Below, piece after piece: positions 7,263 to 12,723 of a stretch of 12,723 nucleotides of DNA (position 1 is its first letter; the number at the start of each line of letters is the position of its first letter). The DNA lies in assembly GCA_964386785.1 (NCBI GenBank), contig CAYLUD010000039.1, positions 1 to 12,723 of the forward strand, given 5' to 3'. The stretch is from SZAS-3 sp964386785. GTDB lineage: Bacteria; Chlamydiota; Chlamydiia; Chlamydiales; JAAKFR01. A program made the position numbers and the translations under genes. Below the pieces are notes generated by a model. The model ran no database searches. It was not told the origin of the DNA and saw only the letters and a program-made list of their open reading frames with translations.

Positions 7263-7374
7263 GCTAGCGTCTTCTCTAGCCTGTCTAAGCTGAAAGAGAT
7301 GCTATACACAGAAAGCGCATATCAGTCAGTGTGCATTGCATACGAGACAATCGATTGCTGTAAAGAAATTGTCT
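7263..7374 (+). other. Two weak inverted repeats upstream of sucA
   Basis: The gap between the Inc-like gene and sucA (7235-7450) has two modest hairpins: GCTAG/CTAGC (7263-7267 and 7276-7280, 8-nt loop) and AGACAAT/ATTGTCT (7345-7351 and 7368-7374, 16-nt loop). Neither has a T-run. The sucA promoter is probably in this gap, but no clear -35/-10 pair can be assigned. Confidence 0.3.
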
Positions 7375-7450
7375 GTATCCAATATATCGCCAAAACATGG
7401 TGGTGGTACACAGGATTGGTTTGCAATATACAGCTTTTCAGAAATCAGGT

Positions 7451-10099
7451 ATGGATCTTTTCATGGAGTCTGCTCTTACGATAGGTTCTCTTGCGTGGAT
7501 CGACCAAGTATACAATCTGTACCAAAATCAATCTGCAGAACTCGATCCTAGTTGGCGGTATTTATTTCAAGGGATGGAGTTGCAGACGAAAGAGGGGGTA
7601 AACAACCTACACCTGTGCACGGAATGGATACTACAATGGTATCGGAAAGAAGGGCATCGGTGGGCTCATACGAATCCATTAACAGAACCTAACACGCCAG
7701 AACAGTATGATTTTGGCTGGGGTACAGAAATAGCCGGGCTTGTGAGCAGGGGCTTATTACCCGAGCAACGAGACTCTCTTGCTCGCGTGAAAAAAAATCT
7801 TGATGCGCAGTATTGTGGTCCAATTGGTTTTGAATATGCCCATTGTGATCCTCCTGTCATTGCGTGGTTGCAGGAAGCAATAGAAGGTTCCTCGTTAGAT
7901 ATTCTGTCGCCAACGGACAGCCTTCTGCTTTGGGATAGACTGTTTCAAGTGCATCATTTTGAACAAACGCTGCATAAGCAATATGTAGGGCAAAAACGCT
8001 TTTCTATTGAAGGCTTAGAAGTCTGCATCCCCATGCTCCAAACGTTATTGCATATATCGGATGCACGAGAAGAGATTGTGATAGGAATGGCCCATCGAGG
8101 TCGGCTGAGCGTAATGAAACAAGTCCTAGATAAGCCGTACGAAGAAATTGCTAATGAATTTTTAGACCATCTAGACGCAGGAAACCCGGGAGATGTCAAA
8201 TATCATCAGGGGTATAGTAAAACGTTTTCGCGCCCAATGGGCCCCCCCTTGCATGTGAGTGTTTTGCCTAATCCAAGTCATTTAGAGTCCATAGATCCAG
8301 TGGTTTGCGGCCATGTAGCTGCAAAACAAAATCAATCTCACTCTGGCAATCCACAAGAAGCTGTTCTTGGTGTGATCATTCATGGAGATGCTGCGTTTGC
8401 AGGGCAGGGTGTTCTCTATGAAACGCTACAGCTCTCTCGCCTGAATGGATATGCAACCGGAGGCATCCTCCATATCATATTAGATAATCAAATTGGATTT
8501 ACAGCCTCTCCAAACGAATATGGTTCCACACGAAAGCCTACCGACTTAGCCCTAGCATTTCATTGCCCTATATTTCATTTGAATAGTGAAGAGCCCGAAG
8601 CGTGCTTGCGCGCCTTACAGTTAGCTGTACAGGTGCGCGACCGATTCCATATTGATGTGGTAGTACACCTCATTGGATTTCGTCGTTACGGTCATAATGA
8701 ATTAGATGAACCTCGATTTACTCACCCTCAGTTGTATCGAGCAATAGAAAAAAAAAGACCTATATATCAGACCTATGGAGAGCAGCTACAGCAACGAGGA
8801 ATCCAGCTTCCTACGGATAGAAGTAGTCTGCATCAAACCGCATATACACAATACCACCCCTCATTGCAGCGAGAGCCCTCTTCATTCGAAGGAATATGGA
8901 CTGGTTTTTTCTTCCCTACAGAAGAGGAGCTATGCCATCCTTACCCTACAGCCATTACAGCAGAACGAGTACACGAGATTCAACGAGCATACAAAACAGT
9001 TCCTGCTTCATTTACACTCCATGCTAAATTGCAAAAAAATAGCCAACTAGAATCTGAGGTTTTAGACTGGGCTACAGCAGAACGATGGGCATTCGCTTCG
9101 ATTCTTTTGGATGGTTATGATGTACGGTTGACTGGACAGGACGTAGAACGAGGCACCTTTTCGCAACGCCATGCTCGTTGGATCGATCAAAAGACGGGAG
9201 AAGGTTTTATCCCACTGGCTTCTCTTGCTCCTCAGCAAGGTCGTTTTGAGGTGCATAATACACCTGTTTCAGAAATGGGAGTATTGGGATTCGAATATGG
9301 ATATTCCTTAGCATCTCCCTATCGATTAACCTTATGGGAAGCACAGTTTGGAGATTTTGCTAATGGGGCTCAGGTGATCATTGATCAATACATTTCTGCG
9401 GCAAAAGAAAAATGGAAACGAAGTTCTGGATTGGTGCTTATATTACCTCATGGTTACGAAGGACAGGGTGCAGAACATTCTTCAGCTCGGCCAGAACGTT
9501 ATTTGCAGCTGAGTGCGAATGCAAATTGGCGCGTTTGCAATCCTACAACACCAGCCCACTATTTTCACCTTCTTCGACAGCAGGTGATTGCTCCTTTCCG
9601 AGTGCCGTTGATTGTATTAAGCCCTAAATCCCTCTTACGTCATCCTGCGTGTGTTTCTTCTATACAGGATCTCATGCAATCCTCATTCCAGCCTTTCGTA
9701 GCAGATTCATTGCCTCAGGCTAAAAGCCTGATCTGTTGTTCGGGTAAAATATACTATGAGTTGCAGCAGGTATGCAAACAGCGACAATGGACAGATGTGG
9801 CTCTTGTGCGTTTTGAGCAGCTCTATCCTTTGCCTATAGGAGGATTACGTGCGATATTGCAACAATATCCTCATGCAGAGAGATGCCTTTGGGTTCAGGA
9901 GGAACCTAGAAATATGGGGGCAGCTTCCTACATACATCCCATACTGGAACAAGTGTGGGGACGCCCTATTCTGTGTTGCTCACGGCCAGCGAGTGCAACG
10001 GTAGCAACAGGTTCTTTTGCCTGCCATCAGGCAGAATATCAACAATTGATCGAGCAGGTAGCACATGCGACAGGTTATTCAAGTCCCATATCTGGGTGA
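7451..10099 (+). CDS. sucA: 2-oxoglutarate dehydrogenase E1 component (thiamine diphosphate-dependent)
   Basis: E1 decarboxylates 2-oxoglutarate with thiamine diphosphate and passes the succinyl group to the lipoyl arm of E2 (TCA cycle, cytoplasm). From ATG 7451 it has 882 residues, slightly short of the usual 900-935. The N-terminal E2-contact helix is present (MDLFMESALTIGSLAWIDQV, then LDPSWRYLF). Core motifs are RFSIEG (183-188), IGMAHRGRLS with H215, GDVKYHQGYSK (247-257), and the thiamine-binding HGDAAFAGQG (311-320) continuing to DNQIGF (345-350). RRYGHNELDEPRF (411-423) ends that domain. The C-terminal transketolase-type half contains GFEYGYSLASPYRLTLWEAQFGDFANGAQV in two adjoining pieces and LPHGYEGQGAEHSSARPERYLQL. 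The frame is open further upstream to 7397, but the family N-terminus begins at 7451 or 7463; the Shine-Dalgarno is weak. Its 3' end overlaps sucB by 35 bp. Confidence 0.96.
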   Translation: MDLFMESALTIGSLAWIDQVYNLYQNQSAELDPSWRYLFQGMELQTKEGVNNLHLCTEWILQWYRKEGHRWAHTNPLTEPNTPEQYDFGWGTEIAGLVSRGLLPEQRDSLARVKKNLDAQYCGPIGFEYAHCDPPVIAWLQEAIEGSSLDILSPTDSLLLWDRLFQVHHFEQTLHKQYVGQKRFSIEGLEVCIPMLQTLLHISDAREEIVIGMAHRGRLSVMKQVLDKPYEEIANEFLDHLDAGNPGDVKYHQGYSKTFSRPMGPPLHVSVLPNPSHLESIDPVVCGHVAAKQNQSHSGNPQEAVLGVIIHGDAAFAGQGVLYETLQLSRLNGYATGGILHIILDNQIGFTASPNEYGSTRKPTDLALAFHCPIFHLNSEEPEACLRALQLAVQVRDRFHIDVVVHLIGFRRYGHNELDEPRFTHPQLYRAIEKKRPIYQTYGEQLQQRGIQLPTDRSSLHQTAYTQYHPSLQREPSSFEGIWTGFFFPTEEELCHPYPTAITAERVHEIQRAYKTVPASFTLHAKLQKNSQLESEVLDWATAERWAFASILLDGYDVRLTGQDVERGTFSQRHARWIDQKTGEGFIPLASLAPQQGRFEVHNTPVSEMGVLGFEYGYSLASPYRLTLWEAQFGDFANGAQVIIDQYISAAKEKWKRSSGLVLILPHGYEGQGAEHSSARPERYLQLSANANWRVCNPTTPAHYFHLLRQQVIAPFRVPLIVLSPKSLLRHPACVSSIQDLMQSSFQPFVADSLPQAKSLICCSGKIYYELQQVCKQRQWTDVALVRFEQLYPLPIGGLRAILQQYPHAERCLWVQEEPRNMGAASYIHPILEQVWGRPILCCSRPASATVATGSFACHQAEYQQLIEQVAHATGYSSPISG

Positions 10100-11102
10100 G
10101 TCCATACAGGAAGTAACTCTAGTACGATGGTTACAAGAGGAGGGATCCTGGGTAGAGAGGGAAGAAGAGATTGCAGAAATCGAGACAGCTAAGGCCAACC
10201 AACCTCTGTATGCTACCCAGTCGGGTCGTTTGACTCACTTAATACAAGCAGGAGCTGTTCTATCCATAGGAGACTCCATCGGGGCTATTGAATCGGAAAC
10301 CACACCACTTGACTCTACACAGTCGTTACGATCGACTGAACAGGCGATTGCGGTGCCATCACTCACGCCACCACTCGAGCCATCTGTAAAGGAAACCTTA
10401 GTGGGCAAAAACAGAAAACGCCTTTCTCCCTTACGTCAGCAAATCGCACACCGTTTAGTAGATAGCTTGCACAGTATGGCGCCAACCACTACGTTCAATG
10501 AGATAGATATGACTGCTTTATTGCAGTTTCGTCGAGAACATAAAGAACCATGGCTACGCGAGTTTGGAATCCAATTGGGCATTGTATCATTTTTTATCAA
10601 AGCCGTTGGAAAGGCCTTGTTGCAATACCCTATTCTCAATTCGTTTTTAGATGGAGAAGAATTAGTAGAACGAGAGGGGGTGCATATAGGTGTTGCGGTA
10701 GGGACAGATCGGGGTGTAGTGGTGCCTGTGTTACGTCATGTGAATCAGCTCTCTATCCAAAACATCGAGGAACAACTCTCTATCCTCGTAGCAAAAATAG
10801 AGTCAAAAACTATTGCCATTGGCGACTTAGATGGAGCAGGTTTTACAATATCCAATGGGGGAGTCTATGGTTCTTTATTTTCTGCACCCCTCATCCCCCC
10901 CAAGCAAGTTGGGGTGTTAGGGCTCCATACAATTCAAGAAAGACCCGTTGTCGTGCAGGGCGAGATTGTCATACGTCCCATGATGTATGTGGCCTTAAGC
11001 TATGACCATCGTGTGCTCGATGGCAAGGAAGCCATTGCGTTCCTAAATACAGTGAAAGTTCAGATTGAACAAGAAATCATTGCAATCTGCGATTCACCTT
11101 AA
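10065..11102 (+). CDS. sucB: 2-oxoglutarate dehydrogenase E2 (dihydrolipoyl succinyltransferase), without visible subunit-binding domain
   Basis: E2 transfers the succinyl group from its lipoyl arm to CoA and forms the core of the complex. The 345-residue protein has a lipoyl domain at 1-77 (VPYLGESIQEV, lipoylated Lys43 in EIETAKANQPLYA). A linker of about 40 residues, rich in Ser/Thr/Pro/Glu, runs to about 115. The catalytic domain starts at RLSPLRQQIAHRL (119-131) and includes TTTFNEIDM, FTISNGGVYGSLFSAPLIPP and the active-site YDHRVLDG (His315, Asp319). The usual 35-residue peripheral subunit-binding domain is not seen between linker and catalytic domain, and the protein is about 50-60 residues shorter than standard E2 (about 400). 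The lipoyl site reads ETAK instead of ETDK. The start lies within sucA with a partial Shine-Dalgarno (GCAGGT). The last codons and stop lie inside a 32-bp inverted repeat. The E3 gene is not in the window. Confidence 0.95.
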   Translation: MRQVIQVPYLGESIQEVTLVRWLQEEGSWVEREEEIAEIETAKANQPLYATQSGRLTHLIQAGAVLSIGDSIGAIESETTPLDSTQSLRSTEQAIAVPSLTPPLEPSVKETLVGKNRKRLSPLRQQIAHRLVDSLHSMAPTTTFNEIDMTALLQFRREHKEPWLREFGIQLGIVSFFIKAVGKALLQYPILNSFLDGEELVEREGVHIGVAVGTDRGVVVPVLRHVNQLSIQNIEEQLSILVAKIESKTIAIGDLDGAGFTISNGGVYGSLFSAPLIPPKQVGVLGLHTIQERPVVVQGEIVIRPMMYVALSYDHRVLDGKEAIAFLNTVKVQIEQEIIAICDSP

Positions 11103-11116
11103 GGTGAATCGCAGAT
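11085..11116. terminator. 32-bp perfect inverted repeat spanning the sucB stop codon
   Basis: ATCTGCGATTCACCTT (11085-11100) is followed at once by its exact reverse complement (11101-11116), giving a stem of up to 14 bp with a tight loop in RNA from either strand. It encodes the last residues and TAA stop of sucB and ends eight bases before the stop of the convergent gene at 11124. It probably acts as a bidirectional terminator or 3'-end stabiliser for both messages. No T-run follows on either side, so it is not a classical intrinsic terminator. Confidence 0.7.
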
Positions 11117-11123
11117 CTACTCA

Positions 11124-11669
11124 TTATAGTTCGCTATCACGTAAAGGGCTGCTTCCAGGAGAGGAGAGTAGTTGACTATTGCGCAGAGGGCTAACTCCAG
11201 GAGAATAGGAAGGAGGGGGAGTAGGGAGCTGTCGAGTTTTTCTTTCAGATTGAGGGGAACCTCTTAGCTGTCGAATTTTTCTTTCAGATTGAGGGGAACC
11301 TCTTAAAGGGGTTCTGGGTTGTTCTGCTAAATCGAGTAACAGGTGGAGTTCTTGATGGGAGAGGGGCAAGGTAGATTGTGGATCAAATTCTATTTCTGGT
11401 GGCACAGGAGTGCCAGCCTTTTCTAATACTTGGTGAAGCCGTTGACGAGTTTTAAGGTTTGCTTCGGCAGCTTTTTTACGAGCTGCAGGGCTAAACTTTT
11501 GTTGAATGGCATCACGTACTTCTTCCGTGTGGCTCTGGACATTAAATTCGCCCTCTTCATTGACCACGACGCGGGATTTACGTTTAGGCCAACAACAAGA
11601 GGATCCGGTACAACAATTTGTACAAGAATCGCTTACGTCAATATGGATACGTGGAATACTACTAGACAT
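11124..11669 (-). CDS. Cys-rich N-terminus, Ser/Pro/Arg repeat C-terminus; protein of unknown function
   Basis: I do not recognise this 181-residue protein. The N-terminus carries a Cys cluster (SCTNCCTGSSCCWPKRK, Cys16, 19, 20, 25, 26), which could bind metal or be lipidated or disulphide-linked. Residues about 45-120 are helical and charged (PAARKKAAEANLKTRQRLH). The C-terminal 60 residues are low-complexity and basic/Ser/Pro-rich. They contain a tandem 13-residue repeat (RGSPQSERKIRQL then RGSPQSERKTRQL, 123-148) and two further SPG.SPLR.S units. No signal peptide or membrane helix is seen. The ATG has a very strong Shine-Dalgarno (AAGGAGG, seven bases upstream) and a promoter-like region at 11691-11718, suggesting good expression. 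It is convergent with sucB. Repeat-bearing Ser/Pro proteins in chlamydiae are sometimes secreted effectors, but nothing here proves secretion. Confidence 0.8.
   Translation of the reverse strand: MSSSIPRIHIDVSDSCTNCCTGSSCCWPKRKSRVVVNEEGEFNVQSHTEEVRDAIQQKFSPAARKKAAEANLKTRQRLHQVLEKAGTPVPPEIEFDPQSTLPLSHQELHLLLDLAEQPRTPLRGSPQSERKIRQLRGSPQSERKTRQLPTPPPSYSPGVSPLRNSQLLSSPGSSPLRDSEL
11227..11304. repeat. Tandem duplication of a 39-bp unit within a coding sequence
   Basis: Two direct copies of a 39-bp unit lie head to tail (11227-11265 and 11266-11304), each starting AGCTGTCGA and ending GGGGAACCTCTT. They differ at one base (G at 11236, A at 11275). The unit is exactly 13 codons, so it duplicates RGSPQSERK-I/T-RQL in frame. 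The near identity at synonymous sites points to a recent slippage or recombination event. Confidence 0.92.
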
Positions 11670-11676
11670 ACAAAGA

Positions 11677-11683
11677 CCTCCTT
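11677..11683 (-). promoter_or_regulatory. Strong ribosome binding site of the Cys-rich protein gene
   Basis: On the minus strand AAGGAGG stands seven bases before the ATG at 11669. It is the most complete Shine-Dalgarno in the window and settles the start. Confidence 0.85.
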
Positions 11684-11690
11684 GTCTTTT

Positions 11691-11718
11691 GTTATAATAG
11701 AGCGAATCATTCGCCCAA
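11691..11718 (-). promoter_or_regulatory. Putative promoter with 13-bp dyad for the Cys-rich protein gene
   Basis: On the minus strand TTGGGC (11718-11713) and TATAAC (11696-11691) are separated by 16 bp, a plausible sigma-70/sigma-66-type promoter. The spacer and the end of the -35 box hold a perfect dyad, GCGAAT-C-ATTCGC on the plus strand (11702-11714), placed where a repressor would block polymerase. The leader would be short, about 15 bases. TATAAT also reads on the plus strand at 11693-11698, but no plus-strand gene follows it. Confidence 0.45.
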
Positions 11719-11719
11719 C

Positions 11720-11748
11720 CTTAATTTCAACAAGAAGAAGAAATTAAG
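11720..11748 (-). repeat. 9-bp AT-rich inverted repeat downstream of the Fe-S carrier gene
   Basis: CTTAATTTC (11720-11728) and GAAATTAAG (11740-11748) form a perfect 9-bp stem around an 11-nt purine-rich loop. It lies 25 bp beyond the stop of the DUF1858/A-type carrier gene, so it may end that message, but it is AT-rich and lacks a following T-run. Confidence 0.4.
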
Positions 11749-11772
11749 ACAAGGGAAATATGATCGTATCTT

Positions 11773-12345
11773 CTAATAACCCTGGGACTTGCCGCAGCAA
11801 CAAGAAGACTTTACTTGGGGATTAGAGACTTTAAACCCAGCCCCGTGGAGTCCATCTACATAATCGATAACAGAACCCATCAGGCGAGGAACGAGTCGTT
11901 CATCTACAAAGATTTGTACGCCATGAGCCTCAAATACAACATCGGTATCCCCTGGAGAGACTGCAAAGTCTAATAAATACTCGAAGCCACCGCATCCACC
12001 AGCTTGATCTCCAAATCGCAAATTGGCTTCTGGTAGACCCTCTTCTTTAGCAAACTCTAGGAATTTTTTTGCGGCGCGTTCTGTCATCGTAATCGTGGAA
12101 AGATCTTCCTGTTCTTCGAGAATTTGATTGAGTTTAGCTAGGACTTTTTCCATCTCATCCTGAGAAAATCCATGCCCTAACATGCCAGCTTCTAGGGTTT
12201 CCCATGTCGCAGCACTGCAGTTGGAGCAATTCAAACCAGATACAGTCAATGCGTGGGCTAGTTTCTGACTTTTATGAGGGAATAGAGAGAATACTTCGCC
12301 AATAGTCATGTCGAGCGTAATGGCTGGCTTACATTCTTGTTGCAT
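11773..12345 (-). CDS. DUF1858 domain fused to A-type iron-sulphur carrier (IscA/ErpA/HesB family)
   Basis: This protein probably carries and delivers [Fe-S] clusters to client proteins in the cytoplasm. It has two parts over 190 residues. Residues about 8-75 match DUF1858, a small domain often linked to redox and hybrid-cluster proteins: ITLDMTIGEVFSLFP, a CxxC at Cys40/Cys43 (LNCSNCSAATWETLEAGMLGHG), then a helical MEKVLAKLNQIL. Residues about 84-190 are an A-type carrier with ITMTERAAKKF, LRFGDQAGGCGGFEYLLDF, IFVDERLVPRLMGSVIDYV and FKVSNPQVKSSCCCG. The three cluster ligands fit C-X63-C-X-C (Cys118, 182, 184), but the X between the last two, normally Gly, is Cys183. Shine-Dalgarno GAGGAG is seven bases upstream. 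It lies 47 bp downstream of the ferredoxin gene on the same strand, so they probably form one operon. Normal carriers have 105-125 residues, so the N-terminal domain is a real addition. Confidence 0.9.
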   Translation of the reverse strand: MQQECKPAITLDMTIGEVFSLFPHKSQKLAHALTVSGLNCSNCSAATWETLEAGMLGHGFSQDEMEKVLAKLNQILEEQEDLSTITMTERAAKKFLEFAKEEGLPEANLRFGDQAGGCGGFEYLLDFAVSPGDTDVVFEAHGVQIFVDERLVPRLMGSVIDYVDGLHGAGFKVSNPQVKSSCCCGKSQGY

Positions 12346-12392
12346 ATCGGGACTCCTCTATTCTTTTTCCTTTCACACAAGGCGGGATATAT

Positions 12393-12656
12393 TTAGAATT
12401 TTAACTTAACGTTTCCTTGTAACAACTTGCATTGGCAAGCTAATCGTTCATTTTTGCAAGCTCCAAGAAAATCTGCTTCTTCTTGATTGAACGGAGAGAG
12501 ATTATCCATCCCTTCTTCCACTTCCACGACGCAGGTGCCGCATACACCTTCTGTGCACGCAAAAGGGACTCCAGCCTCTTCACATGCTTCTACAATGGAA
12601 GTTCCATCTTCCACGGAGTAGGTTTCGCCTAGATCTTCGAAGATAATCTTACCCAT
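12393..12656 (-). CDS. fer: [2Fe-2S] plant-type ferredoxin
   Basis: This is a small cytoplasmic electron carrier of 87 residues. The beta-grasp fold of plant-type ferredoxins carries the cluster ligands Cys34, Cys39 and Cys42 (ACTEGVCGTCVVEV, C-X4-C-X2-C) and Cys74 after 31 residues (NERLACQCKL). An extra Cys76 sits two residues later, and Cys25 and Cys67 are also extra. The start has AGGAG six bases upstream (12667-12663), just after the tRNA-Pro gene. The following gene on the same strand encodes an A-type Fe-S carrier that may load the cluster of this ferredoxin, an inference from context. From memory, Chlamydia trachomatis has a ferredoxin of similar length not far from sucAB (CT059), so this agrees with the proposed phylum. 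Confidence 0.95.
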   Translation of the reverse strand: MGKIIFEDLGETYSVEDGTSIVEACEEAGVPFACTEGVCGTCVVEVEEGMDNLSPFNQEEADFLGACKNERLACQCKLLQGNVKLKF

Positions 12657-12669
12657 ACATGTCTCCTAA

Positions 12670-12723
12670 TCGGAGTAGAGGGATTCGAACCCCCGACCCA
12701 CTGCTCCCAAAGCAGTTGCGCTA
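12670..12723 (-). tRNA. tRNA-Pro(UGG), 3' part, cut by the window's right edge
   Basis: The minus strand shows the end of the D-arm (GCGC), anticodon stem ACTGC/GCAGT closing a 7-nt loop TTTGGGA with anticodon TGG (12709-12707), and a 5-nt variable loop GGGTC. The T-arm is GGGGG-TTCGAAT-CCCTC with one G.U pair, and the acceptor 3' strand is TACTCCG with discriminator A at 12670. CCA is not encoded (TTA follows). The acceptor 5' strand and most of the D-arm are beyond the edge. It reads CCA and, by wobble, other Pro codons. Confidence 0.93.

Noticed and set aside
7397..7450. An upstream ATG for sucA at 7397
   Set aside because: The added 18 residues do not resemble the E1 N-terminus, which starts with a MxxFMES-type helix at 7451 or 7463.
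7002..7484. A 160-codon open frame on the plus strand overlapping the Inc-like gene and the sucA start
   Set aside because: It runs out of frame through both genes, has no Shine-Dalgarno, and its translation is Cys/Trp-rich without domain character. The 111-residue frame has a strong ribosome site.
11227..11304. Direct repeats as a CRISPR array
   Set aside because: Only two abutting 39-bp units with no spacers, lying in frame inside a gene.
11430..11747. A 105-codon plus-strand frame antisense to the Cys-rich gene
   Set aside because: It is a shadow frame with no ribosome site or promoter; the opposite strand has a strong Shine-Dalgarno and a coherent protein.
1..12723. Mobile element, phage, toxin-antitoxin or defence genes
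   Set aside because: No transposase, integrase, restriction, toxin or defence motif was seen in any substantial frame, and no terminal inverted repeats flank the accessory genes.

Overview
The window looks like a chromosomal segment of a bacterium from the phylum Chlamydiae, probably a Chlamydia-like ('environmental') member. The evidence is the combination of RNase HIII followed by a small secreted beta-barrel protein, a SucA/SucB pair of chlamydial type, a short [2Fe-2S] ferredoxin near sucAB (the sucA-sucB-fer neighbourhood I recall from Chlamydia), and a small protein with the two-helix profile of chlamydial inclusion membrane proteins. This is inferred from protein character and gene order. 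No marker gene fixes the genus.

Layout. (1) 1-3893, minus strand: a tightly overlapping three-gene operon, read from right to left. It encodes a NodT/OprM-type outer-membrane lipoprotein, an EmrA/HlyD-type periplasmic adaptor and an EmrB-type 14-helix drug:proton antiporter that is cut by the left edge. Together they make a complete tripartite efflux pump. (2) 3892-5666, plus strand: RNase HIII and a signal-peptide-bearing putative outer-membrane beta-barrel, overlapping by ATGA. The start codons of rnhC and of the efflux lipoprotein overlap on opposite strands in one CATG, so there is no intergenic space between these divergent units. (3) 5700-6581, minus: a four-helix DUF4239 membrane protein. 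(4) 6582-6898: an AT-rich intergenic region with an 8-bp hairpin and a 22-bp perfect palindrome containing TATAAT on both strands. (5) 6899-7234, plus: a 111-residue Inc-like protein. (6) 7451-11102, plus: sucA and sucB, E1 and E2 of 2-oxoglutarate dehydrogenase, overlapping by 35 bp. SucB has no visible E1/E3-binding domain. A 32-bp perfect inverted repeat spans the sucB stop codon. (7) 11124-12656, minus: a Cys-rich, Ser/Pro-repeat protein of unknown function with its own dyad-containing promoter, a DUF1858 + A-type iron-sulphur carrier fusion, and a plant-type [2Fe-2S] ferredoxin. (8) 12670-12723, minus: the 3' part of a tRNA-Pro(UGG), 13 bp upstream of the ferredoxin gene and probably co-transcribed with it.

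Functionally the window mixes housekeeping metabolism (TCA-cycle E1/E2, Fe-S carrier and ferredoxin, RNase HIII, tRNA) with accessory and envelope functions (efflux pump, beta-barrel, DUF4239, candidate inclusion protein, repeat protein). I see no insertion sequence, phage gene, CRISPR array or broken gene. The most distinctive points are the antiparallel start-codon overlap, the SucB without a subunit-binding domain, the DUF1858/A-type carrier fusion ending in CCC, the palindromic promoter of the Inc-like gene, and the in-frame 39-bp duplication in the Cys-rich protein.
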